Of a stretch of 64,000 bases of DNA, positions 37,865 through 47,753 are shown piece after piece. The stretch spans positions 1 through 64,000 of the forward strand of contig NZ_JACJPI010000058.1 in the NCBI RefSeq assembly GCF_014695975.1, given 5' to 3'. Position numbers and translations under genes: made by a program. Numbering within the stretch: the stretch's first letter is position 1; every line of letters starts with the position of its first letter. The notes under the pieces are model-generated. The model was not told the DNA's origin, did no database searches, and saw only the letters and a program-made list of their open reading frames with translations. The stretch is from Leptolyngbya sp. FACHB-321. GTDB taxonomy: Bacteria > Cyanobacteriota > Cyanobacteriia > Leptolyngbyales > Leptolyngbyaceae.

Positions 37865-39676
37865 ATGCGCGACTTCTTTAAAAACACCCTGGCAACCGTA
37901 CTGGGCTTATTAATTTTTCTAGGTTTAAGCGTTAGTGGTCTTCTAGTCCTGGTTATTGCGATCGCCGCACGTGATACTGAACCTCAGGTGAAAGATAAGT
38001 CGGTGTTAGTGTTTGATCTGGGCACTAATATCACGGATGCAAAGCGCAGTTCTAGCACTAGCCAAGCATTAGGAAACGCTCTCTCAGGTAATCCAGCCGA
38101 CGAAACGATTAGCCTCCGCGCTGTTCTAGATGCCATTAATGAGGCAACCCGCGATGCCAAAATTGTTGGTATCTACCTTTATGGGAACGAAGACAGCACT
38201 AGCGGCACTGGGTTTGCCACTCTTAAAGAGGTGCGAGAGGCTTTGCAGCGTTTTCGAGCCTCTGGCAAAAAAATTATTGCGTATGACGTTTCCTGGGCGG
38301 AAAGAGAGTACTACCTGGGTTCCGTTGCCAATACGATCGTGCTCAACCCCGTTGGTTCCTTTGACTTCAATGGCTTGAGTTCCGAAACGATGTTTTACGC
38401 TGGCGCACTCAAAAAGTTTGGTATTGGCGTTCAGGTAACGCGGGTCGGCAAGTATAAAGCAGCCGTAGAGCCATTTTTGCTTACTAAGCGCAGTCCCGAA
38501 AATCGTGCACAGACGCAGCAACTGCTCAACGATTTGTGGGGTGAGTTTTTAACTGCCGCAGGCAAAGACCGCAAACTTAGCGTGCAACAGCTACAAAAAA
38601 TTGCAGACAGTCGGGGCATTTTGATGGCAAACGAAGCCTTGAAAAGCCGACTGGTAGACAAGCTGGCATATACGGATGAAGTTATTGCCGACTTGAAAAA
38701 GCTAGCAGGAAGCGATGAGAAAACCAAGTCGTTCCGTCAAGTGAATCTAGCAACCTACGCCAAAATTGCTGAAACGAAGATTGATCGAGGCGGTAAGCAG
38801 CAGATTGCTGTTGTCTATGCCGAGGGTGATATCGTTAGTGGTCAAGGTGGCGTTGGGAGTGTGGGTGGCGATCGCCTTGCAAGACAACTCCGCCAAATCC
38901 GCCAGGATGACGATGTAAAAGCAGTTGTGCTGCGGGTCAATAGTCCTGGTGGCAGCGCTACGGCTTCAGAGGTGATTCAGCGAGAAGTGGTACTCACACG
39001 CAAAGCTAAACCACTGGTCGTCTCAATGGGGTCGATCGCAGCATCGGGTGGCTACTGGATTTCAACCTACAGCGATCGCATTTTTGCCGAACCCAATACT
39101 ATTACAGGCTCCATCGGTGTGTTTGGTATCCAGCCCAATTTTCAGGCGATCGCCAACGCTAATGGCATCACGTGGGATGCGGTCAAAACTGGACGCTACG
39201 CGGATAGCCAAACCACTTCCCGTCCCAAAAATCCGCAAGAACTGGCAATCATTCAGCGATCAGTTGACCAAATCTATGACCAGTTCCTTACAAAAGTTGC
39301 TGATTCTCGTAAATTAACCAAAGCTAAAGTTGCCGAAATTGCTCAAGGACGCGTGTGGTCTGGGCTAAAAGCCAAACAGCTTGGCTTGGTAGACGAACTA
39401 GGCGGCATAGACGCAGCCATACGCGATGCTGCTAAACGCGCTAATTTAGGCGATAACTGGCAAATCGAAGAATACCCCAAGACACGTGGGTTTGCAGAAC
39501 GCTTGTTTGAGCAATTAGGCAATGACGCTGCGGCTAAGTTCGGTCAGAGCGGCACGACTCCTGATCCACTCACTGTCCAAGTGACAAAGCTTCAGTCCGA
39601 TTTAACTGCACTCCAGTCAATGAACGACCCCTTGGGCGTGTATGTACGCCTGCCGTTTAATTTTAGAATTGACTAG
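37865..39676 (+). CDS. sppA: Signal peptide peptidase SppA (long form)
   Basis: A 603-aa protein of the 67K SppA type. An N-terminal membrane anchor (LGLLIFLGLSVSGLLVLVIA, ~13-35) is followed by two ClpP-like halves. The catalytic Lys198 lies in VGKYKAAVEPF in the first half and Ser394 in AASGGYWIS in the second; the two form a Ser/Lys dyad across the halves. In cyanobacteria SppA acts at the thylakoid or plasma membrane, clearing signal peptides and contributing to phycobilisome degradation under stress. Follows the metalloprotease by 64 bases. Confidence 0.95.
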   Translation: MRDFFKNTLATVLGLLIFLGLSVSGLLVLVIAIAARDTEPQVKDKSVLVFDLGTNITDAKRSSSTSQALGNALSGNPADETISLRAVLDAINEATRDAKIVGIYLYGNEDSTSGTGFATLKEVREALQRFRASGKKIIAYDVSWAEREYYLGSVANTIVLNPVGSFDFNGLSSETMFYAGALKKFGIGVQVTRVGKYKAAVEPFLLTKRSPENRAQTQQLLNDLWGEFLTAAGKDRKLSVQQLQKIADSRGILMANEALKSRLVDKLAYTDEVIADLKKLAGSDEKTKSFRQVNLATYAKIAETKIDRGGKQQIAVVYAEGDIVSGQGGVGSVGGDRLARQLRQIRQDDDVKAVVLRVNSPGGSATASEVIQREVVLTRKAKPLVVSMGSIAASGGYWISTYSDRIFAEPNTITGSIGVFGIQPNFQAIANANGITWDAVKTGRYADSQTTSRPKNPQELAIIQRSVDQIYDQFLTKVADSRKLTKAKVAEIAQGRVWSGLKAKQLGLVDELGGIDAAIRDAAKRANLGDNWQIEEYPKTRGFAERLFEQLGNDAAAKFGQSGTTPDPLTVQVTKLQSDLTALQSMNDPLGVYVRLPFNFRID

Positions 39677-39841
39677 ACTGACGGCGCCAAACTACCGACG
39701 ATCGCCATCCGCTAGCGCAATTAAGCGCGATCGCAGCGACACAACACTGCTGCGTAGAATAATTTGCGTCAACTCTAGGATTGATACGCTAAACTAGGCA
39801 AGAGCGCTACGAGGACTCATCGCAGTGCCTCCTAGCTTCGT

Positions 39842-39884
39842 GAAGTTTTAACTTCGTGAGAAGTGGGTTACGCCCACTTTTTTT
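39842..39884 (+). promoter_or_regulatory. Possible transcription attenuator before rimP
   Basis: Three competing hairpins are visible. P1 is GAAGTT (39842-39847) with AACTTC (39850-39855). An antiterminator pairs ACTTC (39851-39855) with GAAGT (39860-39864). The terminator pairs AAGTGGG (39861-39867) with CCCACTT (39873-39879), followed by seven Ts to 39884. P1 frees the terminator and the antiterminator blocks it. It sits only 10 bases before the rimP ATG. NusA is known to autoregulate the E. coli operon through leader terminators, so a similar feedback is plausible here. Confidence 0.6.
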
Positions 39885-39894
39885 ATTGGTACTT

Positions 39895-40356
39895 ATGGCT
39901 CATCCGCTCATTCCACAGGTCATTGATCTAGCACAGCCCCTGGCAGATGCCCTCGGTTTGCAAGTCGTTGGGGCAGTGTTTCACACTAACCAACAGCCGC
40001 CAGTGTTGCGAGTTGACATTCGTAACCTTGAGCGCGATACAAACTTGGAAGATTGTGAACAGATGAGCCGCGCTCTGGAATCAACGCTTGATACAACAGA
40101 GATTCTGCCGGATGCTTATGTGCTGGAAGTTTCTAGCCCTGGCATCTCACGTTTGTTGACGACCGATCGCGAGTTTATCTCCTTCAAAGGTTTTGCCATC
40201 ATTGTGACGACAGTTGAGCCGTACGCTGGGCAAACAACATGGACGGGTCAACTTATTCGTCGTGATGAAGATGCCGTCCACCTCAATCAAAAAGGACGGG
40301 CGATCGCCATTCCGCGCCCACTGGTAAAAACAGTGCAATTAGACGAACGGCGATAA
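39895..40356 (+). CDS. rimP: Ribosome maturation factor RimP
   Basis: The 153-aa protein is needed for 30S subunit maturation. It shows IPQVIDLAQPLADALGLQVV, the EDCEQMSRALESTLD helix, YVLEVSSPGISR at the domain junction and a C-terminal SH3-like domain (ending RPLVKTVQLDERR). The ATG at 39895 is chosen; the frame opens at 39856, but those codons lie in the terminator hairpin. First gene of rimP-nusA-ylxR-infB. Confidence 0.93.
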   Translation: MAHPLIPQVIDLAQPLADALGLQVVGAVFHTNQQPPVLRVDIRNLERDTNLEDCEQMSRALESTLDTTEILPDAYVLEVSSPGISRLLTTDREFISFKGFAIIVTTVEPYAGQTTWTGQLIRRDEDAVHLNQKGRAIAIPRPLVKTVQLDERR

Positions 40357-40443
40357 CTCAAGCAAAGACGGCAGTTTTTAAGGGGTAGCAACTCCAGTCC
40401 TCCCATTCCCCTTCATTCCCCCACATTTACGGAGACTTTCCCA

Positions 40444-41799
40444 ATGTCAATGGTCACTCTAACTGGACTCAGAGACATGATTGATGGCATCAGCCGGGAG
40501 CGAAACCTGCCCAAGCTGGCAGTGCAGGCTGCATTGCGAGAGGCGTTGCTCAAGGGCTACGAACGCTATCGCCGTACTCAACGGCTCGATAATCCCAATT
40601 TCGATGAAGAGTACTTCGCTAACTTCGAGATCGAATTGGATGTCGAAGAAGAAGGCTTCCGGGTGCTGGCTGCAAAAACGATCGTTGAAGAAGTAGATAA
40701 TCCCGACCACCAAATTGCCCTTGAAGAAGTGCAGGAAGTGGCGGCTGAGGCACAACCAGGCGATACCGTGGTGCTAGATGTCACTCCTGACAAAGATGAC
40801 TTTGGGCGTATGGCTGCGATTCAAACGAAGCAAGTACTTGCCCAAAAACTGCGCGATCAGCAACGCAAGCTGGTACAAGAAGAATTTCAAGATCTCGAAG
40901 GCACGGTCTTGCAGGCACGGGTGCTGCGGTTTGAGCGACAATCTGTCATCATGGCGGTCAACAGCAGCTTTGGACAACCAGAAGTCGAAGCAGAACTGCT
41001 GAAGCGGGATCAGCTCCCCAACGACAATTACCGAGCAAATGCAACCTTCAAGGTCTACTTAAAAAAAGTATCAGAAGGTGCTCACCGGGGACCGCAACTG
41101 TTGGTATCAAGAGCAGACGCAGGCCTGGTCGTTTATCTCTTCGCTAACGAAGTCCCTGAAATCGAAGACGAAATTGTTCGTATTGTTGCTGTTGCCCGCG
41201 AAGCAAATCCCCCGTCTCGTTTTGTGGGTCCGCGTACCAAGATTGCGGTGGATACGTTAGAGCGAGATGTCGATCCGGTTGGTGCTTGCATTGGCGCAAG
41301 AGGGTCGCGGATTCAAGTTGTAGTGAACGAGCTACGTGGCGAAAAAATTGACGTTATTCGCTGGTCGCCTGATCCCGCTACGTATATTTCTAATGCATTG
41401 AGTCCAGCACGAGTGGATGAAGTGCGGCTAGTTGATCCAGAAGGGCGGCAAACGCATGTGCTGGTGCCGGATGACCAACTAAGTCTGGCGATCGGCAAAG
41501 AAGGTCAAAACGTACGTTTAGCAGCCCGTCTTACAGGTTGGAAAATTGACATCAAGGACTCAGCAAAGTACGACTACGAAGCCGAGAACGAGAAGATTGC
41601 CGCCGCCTTGGAAACCCGTCGTCAGCTCTATCCGCTTGATGAAGATTATGAGGAATACGAAGACGAAGAGCAGGACGCGATCGATACTGAGTATGTAGCC
41701 CCTGAAATTGCAGTTAATCGCTCTGATGACGATCAAGAAGCAGGTGCGGCAGCCGACGGCTCTGGTGTCGAGTCCGACGATGCACTTAAGCGCCCCTAA
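40444..41799 (+). CDS. nusA: Transcription termination/antitermination factor NusA
   Basis: The 451-aa NusA has an N-terminal RNA polymerase-binding domain (~1-125) with a DMIDGISRERNLPKLAVQAA start. S1 (~135-205), KH1 and KH2 follow, with EKIDVIRWSPDP and the KH motif LAIGKEGQNVRLAARLTGWK. It ends in a very acidic, poorly conserved tail (EDYEEYEDEEQDAIDTEY region). The E. coli-type C-terminal repeats are absent, as in other cyanobacteria. It controls pausing, termination and antitermination. Start ATG 40444, 87 bases after rimP. Confidence 0.96.
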   Translation: MSMVTLTGLRDMIDGISRERNLPKLAVQAALREALLKGYERYRRTQRLDNPNFDEEYFANFEIELDVEEEGFRVLAAKTIVEEVDNPDHQIALEEVQEVAAEAQPGDTVVLDVTPDKDDFGRMAAIQTKQVLAQKLRDQQRKLVQEEFQDLEGTVLQARVLRFERQSVIMAVNSSFGQPEVEAELLKRDQLPNDNYRANATFKVYLKKVSEGAHRGPQLLVSRADAGLVVYLFANEVPEIEDEIVRIVAVAREANPPSRFVGPRTKIAVDTLERDVDPVGACIGARGSRIQVVVNELRGEKIDVIRWSPDPATYISNALSPARVDEVRLVDPEGRQTHVLVPDDQLSLAIGKEGQNVRLAARLTGWKIDIKDSAKYDYEAENEKIAAALETRRQLYPLDEDYEEYEDEEQDAIDTEYVAPEIAVNRSDDDQEAGAAADGSGVESDDALKRP

Positions 41800-41810
41800 A
41801 CGATTATGTG

Positions 41811-42122
41811 ATGGAGCCAAATTACCGTTGTTGTATCAGTTGTCGTAAAATTGCCACAAAGCAAGCCTTTTGGCGCATTGTCCGAGTAGCTCCGTCTCAA
41901 GCCGACTCGCCTCCATACGTGCAGCTAGACAGTGGAATGGGGCGATCAGCATACCTTTGCCCACAAACAACCTGTCTTCAACTGGCGCAGAAAAAAAATC
42001 GTCTGGGTCGGGCGCTTAAAGCAGCCGTAGCGGATGAATTGTTTCAGGCCCTCTGGCAGCGGCTTGCTAACAGTAGTGAGGCAACTCAGCATGAGGTGAA
42101 CCAGACAAATTTGCCAGACTAG
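41811..42122 (+). CDS. ylxR: YlxR/RnpM-type RNA-binding protein
   Basis: A roughly 103-aa YlxR (DUF448) protein, encoded just after nusA as in many bacteria. It has the family start CCISCRKIATKQAFWRIVR (C-x-x-C), GRSAYLCPQTTCLQLA with its GR-SAY(L)CP-type core, and RALKAAV. In Bacillus its homologue (RnpM) binds RNase P RNA and modulates its activity. The GTG at 41808 directly abuts the preferred ATG 41811. Confidence 0.9.
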   Translation: MEPNYRCCISCRKIATKQAFWRIVRVAPSQADSPPYVQLDSGMGRSAYLCPQTTCLQLAQKKNRLGRALKAAVADELFQALWQRLANSSEATQHEVNQTNLPD

Positions 42123-42965
42123 CAAAACTAGATTAGCGAAGCAGCCATCTCAACAGCCTAAAGACTGACGAAATAGCTTGATCCCCATCTGCCCATAGTT
42201 AACACTCTGCAAAAAAGAGGCGATTTTGCTTAACTATTGCACGCAAAAGGGCAGGTATTGGCTAGACTAATAGCGTTAGTTTTGGCTCCTAAGGTGGTAA
42301 CTCACACTGTGATTCGGTGCAGTCTACATAGCAATCTGGTAGGCAGCACTACGAGCTTCTGCTAAAGAAGCTCTAAACCTAGGTGGCACATCATTTATTG
42401 GATACCCTCTAGCCGCGCTGCCCTACTTGAGAGTCACATTGAGAGTCACAAGTTAAACTTTACTGTCTCCTCAAAAGGAACTTTCTAATGGTCTGAGAAA
42501 GGACGGTAACCCAGGTAATGCTTAACCGCCGTTTTCTACTTCCCAAGGTTGCAGGTAGTGCCTCTGCTCCACTCTCATACCAACTTATTCTGTATAGATA
42601 AAAATCTATGCTTTAGCCAAGAAGCTTATTCTGGAGCTATGCTTTGCGGCGGATTTGTCAAAGGTAGGTTAGTGTGAGAAGAGTGAATGTTTGGATTGGG
42701 GGTTAATTTTGATAGAAATCGGAACGTGAAATTGGGACAGTACCACCATATTCATGCAAGATTAGGAGAGAGAACTCTGTGTAAATCGTGGGCATTGCCC
42801 ATGTAGCTCTGGGACTGTTGTAATGAGAAGCTAGAGCAACCCCGATCGGAATCAGTAGGTCTTTTGTTCCCAGTGTGGAAACGAGTTCAATTTGAATCCA
42901 ATGTCGTTTTAGTCAAAGCAGCAGGCAATTATGTGAAAACAGGATAGGTAGCGAGGGCAGAGTGG
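42123..42965. other. Long non-coding spacer before infB
   Basis: 843 bp between ylxR and infB with no supported reading frame, unusual inside this otherwise compact operon. The left part (42279-42535) has RNA-like hairpins, listed separately. The right part (42540-42965) carries no feature I recognise beyond AT-rich promoter-like stretches. Confidence 0.6.
42279..42535 (+). ncRNA. Candidate structured RNA upstream of infB
   Basis: An outer stem CCTAAGGT (42288-42295) / ACCTAGG (42377-42383) with one bulge encloses two hairpins. One is CACTG/CGGTG (42305-42319) with a 5-nt loop. The other is a perfect 6-bp AGCTTC/GAAGCT (42354-42372). Downstream, CTTTCT/AGAAAG (42481-42501) and a weak ACGG/CCGT stem (42503-42532) lead into TTTT. 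It could be a leader or an independent small RNA. I checked it by eye against 6S RNA, Yfr1 and RNase P RNA without a match. No covariation evidence is available here. Confidence 0.4.
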
Positions 42966-45900
42966 ATGAATAATGGCAAGGTCAGAATTTACGAGTTATC
43001 AAGGGAATTGAATTTGGACAATAAGGATTTATTAGCCGTTTGCGAACAGTTGAGTATTTCAGTAAAAAGCCATAGCAGCACCATTACTGATTCTGAAGCT
43101 GAGTTAATTCGTACGGCTGCCGAGAAATATACTGCCAATCGTCCCTCTCCTGCTAAGTCTGCCCCATCTCGTAACGGGGCTAACTCTCAGGCGGCAGAGG
43201 CAAAGGCGAAAGCAGCCGCTCCAGTGCAGAAGAAGCAGCAAATTCTTGAAATTCGCAAGCCAATCATTCGCCAAGCGCCCAGCCCGGAACCACCTCAACA
43301 ACCGAGTCCGAGCGCTCCTCAACCAGTGGCGATCGATCCGCCTGCAATGCCCGCTAACCCAGCGCCACCCAGACCATCAGGACCGAGCCGTCCAGCCCAT
43401 CCTGCTACGGCGAACGCTCCAGCAATCGATGCAGCGATCCGTCCTGAACCCGCTATACCTTCATCAGAGCCTCTGACTAATGAGTCTGTTGATGACTTAG
43501 ATGACTCTAGTACTGAGTTAGAAAGCAATACTAAGTTGGAAAGTGTTCAAGAAGCGCCTCTAGCACCTTCAGAAGCTCCAATAGAGGCTACTCCTGCTGT
43601 TGCTAGCAGTTCTTCCAACATTAGTCAGCCTGAATTGTCGGGTCCACCTGCACGCCCCGCTCCGCCCAGTGCCTCGATCAATGCACAACGGGTCAATTTG
43701 ACCAATCGACCCCTTCTGAAGCGTGCGCGATCGGAGCAGGTACCTCAGACAGTCAATGAATCTGTAGAGCCTGCAGGACGTACAGATAGTGCTGTTGACT
43801 CGCCACCAAGGGTGCCCAGACCTGCTGCTCCTGTTAATCGGGCTCCTGGTCCTGTAAGACCGACTGATCCTCGTTCAGCTCCTAAGCCACAGACGATCGT
43901 TGAGTTGCGTCGTCCACCTCGCCCTGTTCGCCCCGGCGAAGGCTCTGTCGAAAGTTCGCGACCTACCGAAGGTGTAGTGCTGCGAGTCAACCGACCGAAT
44001 GCACCTTCGGCTAGTGCTCCAACCGCTCCTGGTGCAACGGCGTCTCCAGATGCACTATTGCAAGCGAGACCAACGCTACCACGTGCTAAAAAAGCTAAGA
44101 GCTGGCAGGAGGAAGAGGAGGAAGGACGCGAAGCTGAAAAAGCCGCTAAGGTGGCTGGCAAGACAAAGCGCCGTACTCAAGTTTCGGTAGAGGATGAAGA
44201 CGAAGATATCGACAGCCTTCTGAACAAAGACGGTGATGCAGCCGCGCCGGTTAGCTTGTCTCTGGTCCGTCCTGCGAAGCCAAAGTCTACCCGCGTACCT
44301 CAGGTGAAAGCCCCGACAGCAGCACCCAGGGCGAAAAGAGCTTCAGGTGGTTCGCGCGATCGACGCGATCGACGTGAACAGGAAGTCAAGGTTGAAAAGC
44401 CGACGACGATTGTGCTTCACGGTGGTTTGACCGTGCAAGAGCTATCTTCCATCATGTCAATCCCTGATACGGATATTATCCGTACTCTGTTTATGAAGGG
44501 GATCGCAGCAACTGTTACCCAGACTCTGGATATCGCTACTGCCACAATGGTGGCGCAAGAGTTGGGCGTTGAGGTTGAAACGGGTCAGCGAGAAGCTGAG
44601 GCGAAGAAAATCACTGAGATGATCGATGCCGATGACCTGGAAAAACTCCAGCGTCGTCCGCCTGTTGTCACTATCATGGGGCACGTTGACCACGGTAAAA
44701 CAACCTTGCTTGATGCGATTCGCAAGACCAAGGTTGCTCAAGGCGAAGCGGGTGGCATTACCCAACATATTGGTGCTTACCACGTCGATGTTGAGCATGA
44801 AGGGCAGATGCAGCAGGTTGTCTTCCTTGATACGCCTGGTCACGAAGCCTTCACCGCAATGCGGGCACGGGGTGCAAGAGTTACAGATATTGCCATCCTG
44901 GTAGTGGCTGCTGACGACGGTGTGCGTCCGCAGACAATCGAAGCAATTAGCCACGCTAAAGCAGCAGAAGTGCCTATCATCGTCGCCATTAACAAGGTTG
45001 ATAAGGAAGAAGCACAGCCTGACCGCGTGAAGCAAGAACTGACCGAGTACGGTTTAGTGCCCGAAGAGTGGGGCGGCGATACCGTGATGGTAGCGGTTAG
45101 TGCGATTTCGGGTGAGAACCTGGATACTCTGCTGGAGATGATCCTGCTGGTGTCTGAAGTAGAAGACCTCTATGCCAACCCCGATCGCTCTGCGAGAGGC
45201 ACGGTAATTGAGGCTCATCTCGACAAAGCGAAGGGACCTGTGGCAACACTACTGATTCAAAACGGTACGCTACGGGTGGGCGATACGATCGTTGCTGGCT
45301 CTGCTCTTGGTAAAGTGCGGGCAATGGTGGACGATCGTGGGCAACGCGTTAAGCAAGCAGACCCATCCTTTGCAGTCGAGGTACTGGGTCTGGGCGATGT
45401 GCCAGCCGCTGGTGACGACTTTCAAGTCTTTGATGACGAGAAAGAAGCCCGCTCAGTTGCATCAGATAAAACAGATGAGCAACGTCAGTCTCGTCTACTA
45501 CAGGCAATGTCTTCACGCCGCGTCAGCTTGAATACTCTCTCGGCACGTGCTCAAGAAGGTGAACTCAAGGAACTAAACCTGGTCTTAAAAGCAGATGTGC
45601 AGGGTTCTGTAGAAGCGCTCTTAGGTGCTCTCAAGCAGTTACCCCAAAACGAGGTACAGGTGCGCGTGTTGTATGCTGCTCCTGGTGAAATCAGTGAAAC
45701 TGACGTTGACCTTGCAGCCGCTAGTGATGCCGTCATGATTGGGTTTAACACCACGTTGGCAACTGGAGCGCGTCAGGCAGCCGATCGCGCTGGCGTTGAT
45801 GTGCGTGAGTACAACATCATCTACGCCCTGTTAGATGATATCCAAGCTGCGATGGAAGGGTTACTTGAACCCGAACTCATTGAAGAAGCTCTGGGTCAGG

Positions 45901-46184
45901 CTGAAGTACGCGCAGTCTTCCCTGTAGGACGCGGTGCAGTTGCAGGCTGTTATGTTCAATCTGGCAAGATTGTCCGTAACTGTAAGGTGCGGATTCGTCG
46001 CGGCAACGAAGTCGTTTACGAAGGCAATCTGGATTCGCTGAAGCGGATGAAGGAAGATGCCCGTGAAGTTAACTCCGGTTATGAGTGTGGTATCGGTATT
46101 GATAGCTTCAACGCTTGGAAGGAAAGCGATGTCATTGAGGCGTATCGTATGATTACTAAGCGCCGGACGCTTTCGCCAAAATAA
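42966..46184 (+). CDS. infB: Translation initiation factor IF-2
   Basis: The 1,072-aa IF-2 has a long, low-complexity Pro/Ala/Ser-rich N-terminal part (residues ~50-430), as in cyanobacteria. The IF2N motif [20 protein letters not shown] is at the start and a second IF2-N at ~470. The GTPase has G1 [10 protein letters not shown]3 DTPGHEA and G4 NKVDK. Domains II, III and C-terminal fMet-tRNA-binding domains follow. It places initiator tRNA on the 30S subunit. A GAGG stands before the ATG at 42966. Confidence 0.97.
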   Translation: MNNGKVRIYELSRELNLDNKDLLAVCEQLSISVKSHSSTITDSEAELIRTAAEKYTANRPSPAKSAPSRNGANSQAAEAKAKAAAPVQKKQQILEIRKPIIRQAPSPEPPQQPSPSAPQPVAIDPPAMPANPAPPRPSGPSRPAHPATANAPAIDAAIRPEPAIPSSEPLTNESVDDLDDSSTELESNTKLESVQEAPLAPSEAPIEATPAVASSSSNISQPELSGPPARPAPPSASINAQRVNLTNRPLLKRARSEQVPQTVNESVEPAGRTDSAVDSPPRVPRPAAPVNRAPGPVRPTDPRSAPKPQTIVELRRPPRPVRPGEGSVESSRPTEGVVLRVNRPNAPSASAPTAPGATASPDALLQARPTLPRAKKAKSWQEEEEEGREAEKAAKVAGKTKRRTQVSVEDEDEDIDSLLNKDGDAAAPVSLSLVRPAKPKSTRVPQVKAPTAAPRAKRASGGSRDRRDRREQEVKVEKPTTIVLHGGLTVQELSSIMSIPDTDIIRTLFMKGIAATVTQTLDIATATMVAQELGVEVETGQREAEAKKITEMIDADDLEKLQRRPPVVTIMGHVDHGKTTLLDAIRKTKVAQGEAGGITQHIGAYHVDVEHEGQMQQVVFLDTPGHEAFTAMRARGARVTDIAILVVAADDGVRPQTIEAISHAKAAEVPIIVAINKVDKEEAQPDRVKQELTEYGLVPEEWGGDTVMVAVSAISGENLDTLLEMILLVSEVEDLYANPDRSARGTVIEAHLDKAKGPVATLLIQNGTLRVGDTIVAGSALGKVRAMVDDRGQRVKQADPSFAVEVLGLGDVPAAGDDFQVFDDEKEARSVASDKTDEQRQSRLLQAMSSRRVSLNTLSARAQEGELKELNLVLKADVQGSVEALLGALKQLPQNEVQVRVLYAAPGEISETDVDLAAASDAVMIGFNTTLATGARQAADRAGVDVREYNIIYALLDDIQAAMEGLLEPELIEEALGQAEVRAVFPVGRGAVAGCYVQSGKIVRNCKVRIRRGNEVVYEGNLDSLKRMKEDAREVNSGYECGIGIDSFNAWKESDVIEAYRMITKRRTLSPK

Positions 46185-46214
46185 TCACTTAGCTAGGTGA
46201 TGAGTCTATGAAGC

Positions 46215-46249
46215 AAAGTGGGGTTACTTTAGAGTGACCCCACTTTTTT
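46215..46249 (+). terminator. Intrinsic terminator of the infB operon
   Basis: A strong stem AAGTGGGGTTAC/GTGACCCCACTT (46216-46227 with 46234-46245) with a TTTAGA loop is followed by a run of six Ts (46244-46249). It lies 31 bases beyond the infB stop. Confidence 0.92.
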
Positions 46250-46329
46250 GTTCGGTCGCCCCTCTCAAAAACAATGCGGTGCTGGCAGTATTGATTGCTA
46301 ATTGCGCTTGTCAAAGGAGTACGTCAGGT

Positions 46330-46833
46330 TTAGCTGTGAAATCTCGCTAAGCCACCGAAGAGCAGCAGCCATGCCGCTACAATGAGCCAATGTATCGTGA
46401 CCGGAACCCAAATAGAGCCGTTTTCTAAATAAGATATTGTGCAAACAATGCCAATCAACCCTGCGCCAATTAGAAAGGCAGGTTCTCTAAAAAAGAGCGG
46501 AGTAAACGGATGTAAGTGATACGCCATAAACCCAAACCAACTAAGTAGGCTAAAAATCCATTGCTTTGAAGTTGGAAATTCTGTTGGATGGGGCAGTAGT
46601 ACAACGCGAAAACCTAATTCTTCTAGCAACGCTGGCATGAAAAACGTTCCTGTAATGACGCTAAGAATGGTTTGCCAGGACGACTGGATCTCAATTTTAA
46701 GGAAGCCTAACGTAAAACCGATCGGCAAGTAAAGAACAGCAAAAATGACGATCAGCTCAACTGCTTGTACCCAATCTTTTGCACATGGGACAGTAACAAA
46801 CGCACATGTAATGCGACGAAAAAGGCTTTGCAC
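46330..46833 (-). CDS. CPBP-family intramembrane metalloprotease
   Basis: The 167-aa membrane protein has about four hydrophobic helices and the three CPBP (CAAX protease/bacteriocin-processing, Abi) motifs: EELGFR (Glu71-Glu72, Arg76), GFMAYH (His106) and TIHW. The family includes Rce1-like peptidases and bacterial self-immunity proteins. Substrate unknown. Shorter than most CPBP proteins (200-250 aa) but with all catalytic motifs. It stands alone, convergent with infB. Confidence 0.85.
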   Translation of the reverse strand: MQSLFRRITCAFVTVPCAKDWVQAVELIVIFAVLYLPIGFTLGFLKIEIQSSWQTILSVITGTFFMPALLEELGFRVVLLPHPTEFPTSKQWIFSLLSWFGFMAYHLHPFTPLFFREPAFLIGAGLIGIVCTISYLENGSIWVPVTIHWLIVAAWLLLFGGLARFHS

Positions 46834-47309
46834 TTAGAAGTTTACTCTAAGCAAAGAGCTGCTTGCCGGCAAGGTGACATTCTACAGTATGCCTAGCAAC
46901 AGTACGAAGTTGGAAAGAATACAGCTTCCTTTGCTTGTGCAAACCAATCGGCTTTGTAAGACGAGTGGCTTATCCGACTTGAACTACTGCTCCGCAGTTC
47001 GACGGTGACTCAACTCTAGAGACTCTTACAACGGCTTGAAATAGTAGCTTAAGTCCGTGTTGTAATACAGTGAACTTCTTACCAACTGCTGCTCCTTGTC
47101 AGTGACTAAAATCACCTTTGCATATGACGAGACGCATTGGTTTAGAGTGATATATAGCAGTGGCATAACTGATAACAAACACAGGGAGCCAGTGATTAAC
47201 TACAGCATTTAACTAGACAACTTCGTCCACTGTATAGGTAGGTGAGTGTATCTTTTTTGATGCTTTACAGTTATCGATTATCACGCCGATCTGGCAACCT
47301 GGAGATGTT
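46834..47309. other. Spacer between the CPBP gene and the STAS gene
   Basis: 476 bp between divergent genes. No supported coding sequence and no hairpin of note. Promoters for both flanking genes are expected here but cannot be placed. Confidence 0.35.
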
Positions 47310-47753
47310 ATGGACATGACGATCGATGCGATCGATGTAAGGGTAGTACCACCTGTAGCACTTGCATATACTAAAGCTTTAACGCTACCGCACCTTGCAT
47401 CAGCAGTAAGACCACGTTTCCTCGTCCTTCAGCCCAACGGATCGCTGAACCAGGCTAACAGCGGTGACTTTCAACATGGGTTAGAAAGCATACTAGAACA
47501 AGCAACAGACGGTGTGATTGTCGATTTATTATGGGTTGGCTCATTGGATGCATACGGTATTGCAGCGCTGGTCGCAGGCATTCAGCGCGCTACAGCGCTT
47601 GGTAAACAGATGCTGTTCCAAGCACTGGATGCAAAGAGCCGTCTTGCATTAGAAACCGAATGGGCACAGCAGCAAGAAAGCAGTGTTGGCGCTTGGAAAC
47701 ATACCTTTAGCAGCAACTTAGAGGCGTTTTTAGACAATTTTACGCACGGATAA
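47310..47753 (+). CDS. STAS-domain (anti-anti-sigma-like) protein
   Basis: The 147-aa protein has a STAS domain from about residue 35: FLVLQPNGSLNQANSGDFQ, VIVDLLWVGSLDAYGIAAL and RLALETEW. In SpoIIAA-type proteins the helix after the conserved Asp carries a Ser that is phosphorylated by an anti-sigma kinase (D-S-S-G). Here the corresponding residues are Asp80-Ala81-Tyr82-Gly83, so Ser is absent. It may be a constitutive or non-regulatory STAS protein. No kinase or sigma factor gene is adjacent. Confidence 0.8.
   Translation: MDMTIDAIDVRVVPPVALAYTKALTLPHLASAVRPRFLVLQPNGSLNQANSGDFQHGLESILEQATDGVIVDLLWVGSLDAYGIAALVAGIQRATALGKQMLFQALDAKSRLALETEWAQQQESSVGAWKHTFSSNLEAFLDNFTHG

Noticed and set aside
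42279-42535. Assignment of the structured spacer to 6S RNA, Yfr1 or RNase P RNA
   Set aside because: Key motifs (such as Yfr1's ACTCCTCACAC) are not present; kept only as an unnamed candidate.
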